NCBI GenBank assembly: GCA_021162935.1
Contig: JAGGXR010000074.1
Location: 1 to 64,000, forward strand
Source of the DNA: Deltaproteobacteria bacterium
GTDB lineage: Bacteria; Myxococcota_A; Polyangia; HGW-17; SLPX01
Direction of reading: 5' to 3'
DNA: 64,000 bases
The notes below the pieces were generated by a model. The model searched no databases. It saw only the letters and a list, made by a program, of their open reading frames with translations, and was not told the DNA's origin. How positions within the stretch are numbered: position 1 is the stretch's first letter; every line of letters starts with the position of its first letter. The position numbers and the translations under genes were made by a program. Below, in pieces: positions 63,995 to 64,000 of the stretch.

Positions 63995-64000
63995 CGCAGC

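Overview
The window is a 64 kb stretch of GC-rich bacterial chromosome. Its content points to a Myxococcota-like (deltaproteobacterial) organism. The signs are a Ser/Thr protein kinase fused to a formylglycine-generating-enzyme-like domain, many secreted lipoproteins carrying EGF-like or DUF4215 Cys-rich repeats, an outer-membrane gene pair resembling MXAN_2561/2562, an FHA-GGDEF diguanylate cyclase, and a bacterial dynamin. This is inferred from gene families; no rRNA or tRNA gene was found to confirm it.

Layout. 0-8 kb: kinase-SUMF1 fusion (C-terminus cut by the window edge), a zinc-ribbon membrane protein, phosphate butyryltransferase, CCA/poly(A) nucleotidyltransferase and proline dehydrogenase. 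8-20 kb: surface lipoproteins (EGF; glycoside-hydrolase-like; beta-helix), a RhlE-type DEAD-box helicase with a long RGP repeat tail, an OprP-like porin and a GT2 glycosyltransferase. 20.9-31.9 kb: a co-directional block, MoxR ATPase - TULIP/BPI-like protein - pilin-domain lipoprotein - serpin - serpin - DUF58 - TgpA-type transglutaminase. 32-35.3 kb: a PL9-like polysaccharide lyase lipoprotein, a CBM9-like lipoprotein and a decayed IS91-family transposase. 35.6-40 kb: an MXAN_2561/2562-like surface pair, truA and a small membrane protein. 39.8-49.8 kb: CapA-like protein, a giant 2-hydroxyacyl-CoA dehydratase activator fusion, M19 dipeptidase, GT2, and two zinc-ribbon membrane paralogues, one with a 16-cysteine loop. 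50.1-56.2 kb: a three-gene operon of one oligopeptide-binding lipoprotein and two sensor histidine kinases. 56.3-64 kb: alanine racemase, DUF4215 lipoprotein, zinc-ribbon protein, dynamin-like GTPase, FHA-GGDEF protein and a PlsC-type acyltransferase.

How the genes may work together. The best candidate for an undescribed system is the 20.9-31.9 kb block. MoxR, DUF58 and TgpA are a well-known trio, but here they are split by about 6 kb encoding a BPI/TULIP-like lipid-binding candidate, a lipoprotein with a pilin-type C-terminal domain and two secreted serpins. A second candidate is the binding protein-kinase-kinase operon, which has neither permease nor response regulator.

At the DNA level the window is rich in short tandem repeats. 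Some sit at gene ends: four 16-bp copies that each carry a stop codon at 13.3 kb, and ATGA-containing repeats running into start regions at 8.1 and 22.2 kb. A 161-bp near-palindromic element lies exactly between two convergent stop codons at 56.2 kb, and a truncated copy follows another stop codon at 63.0 kb.
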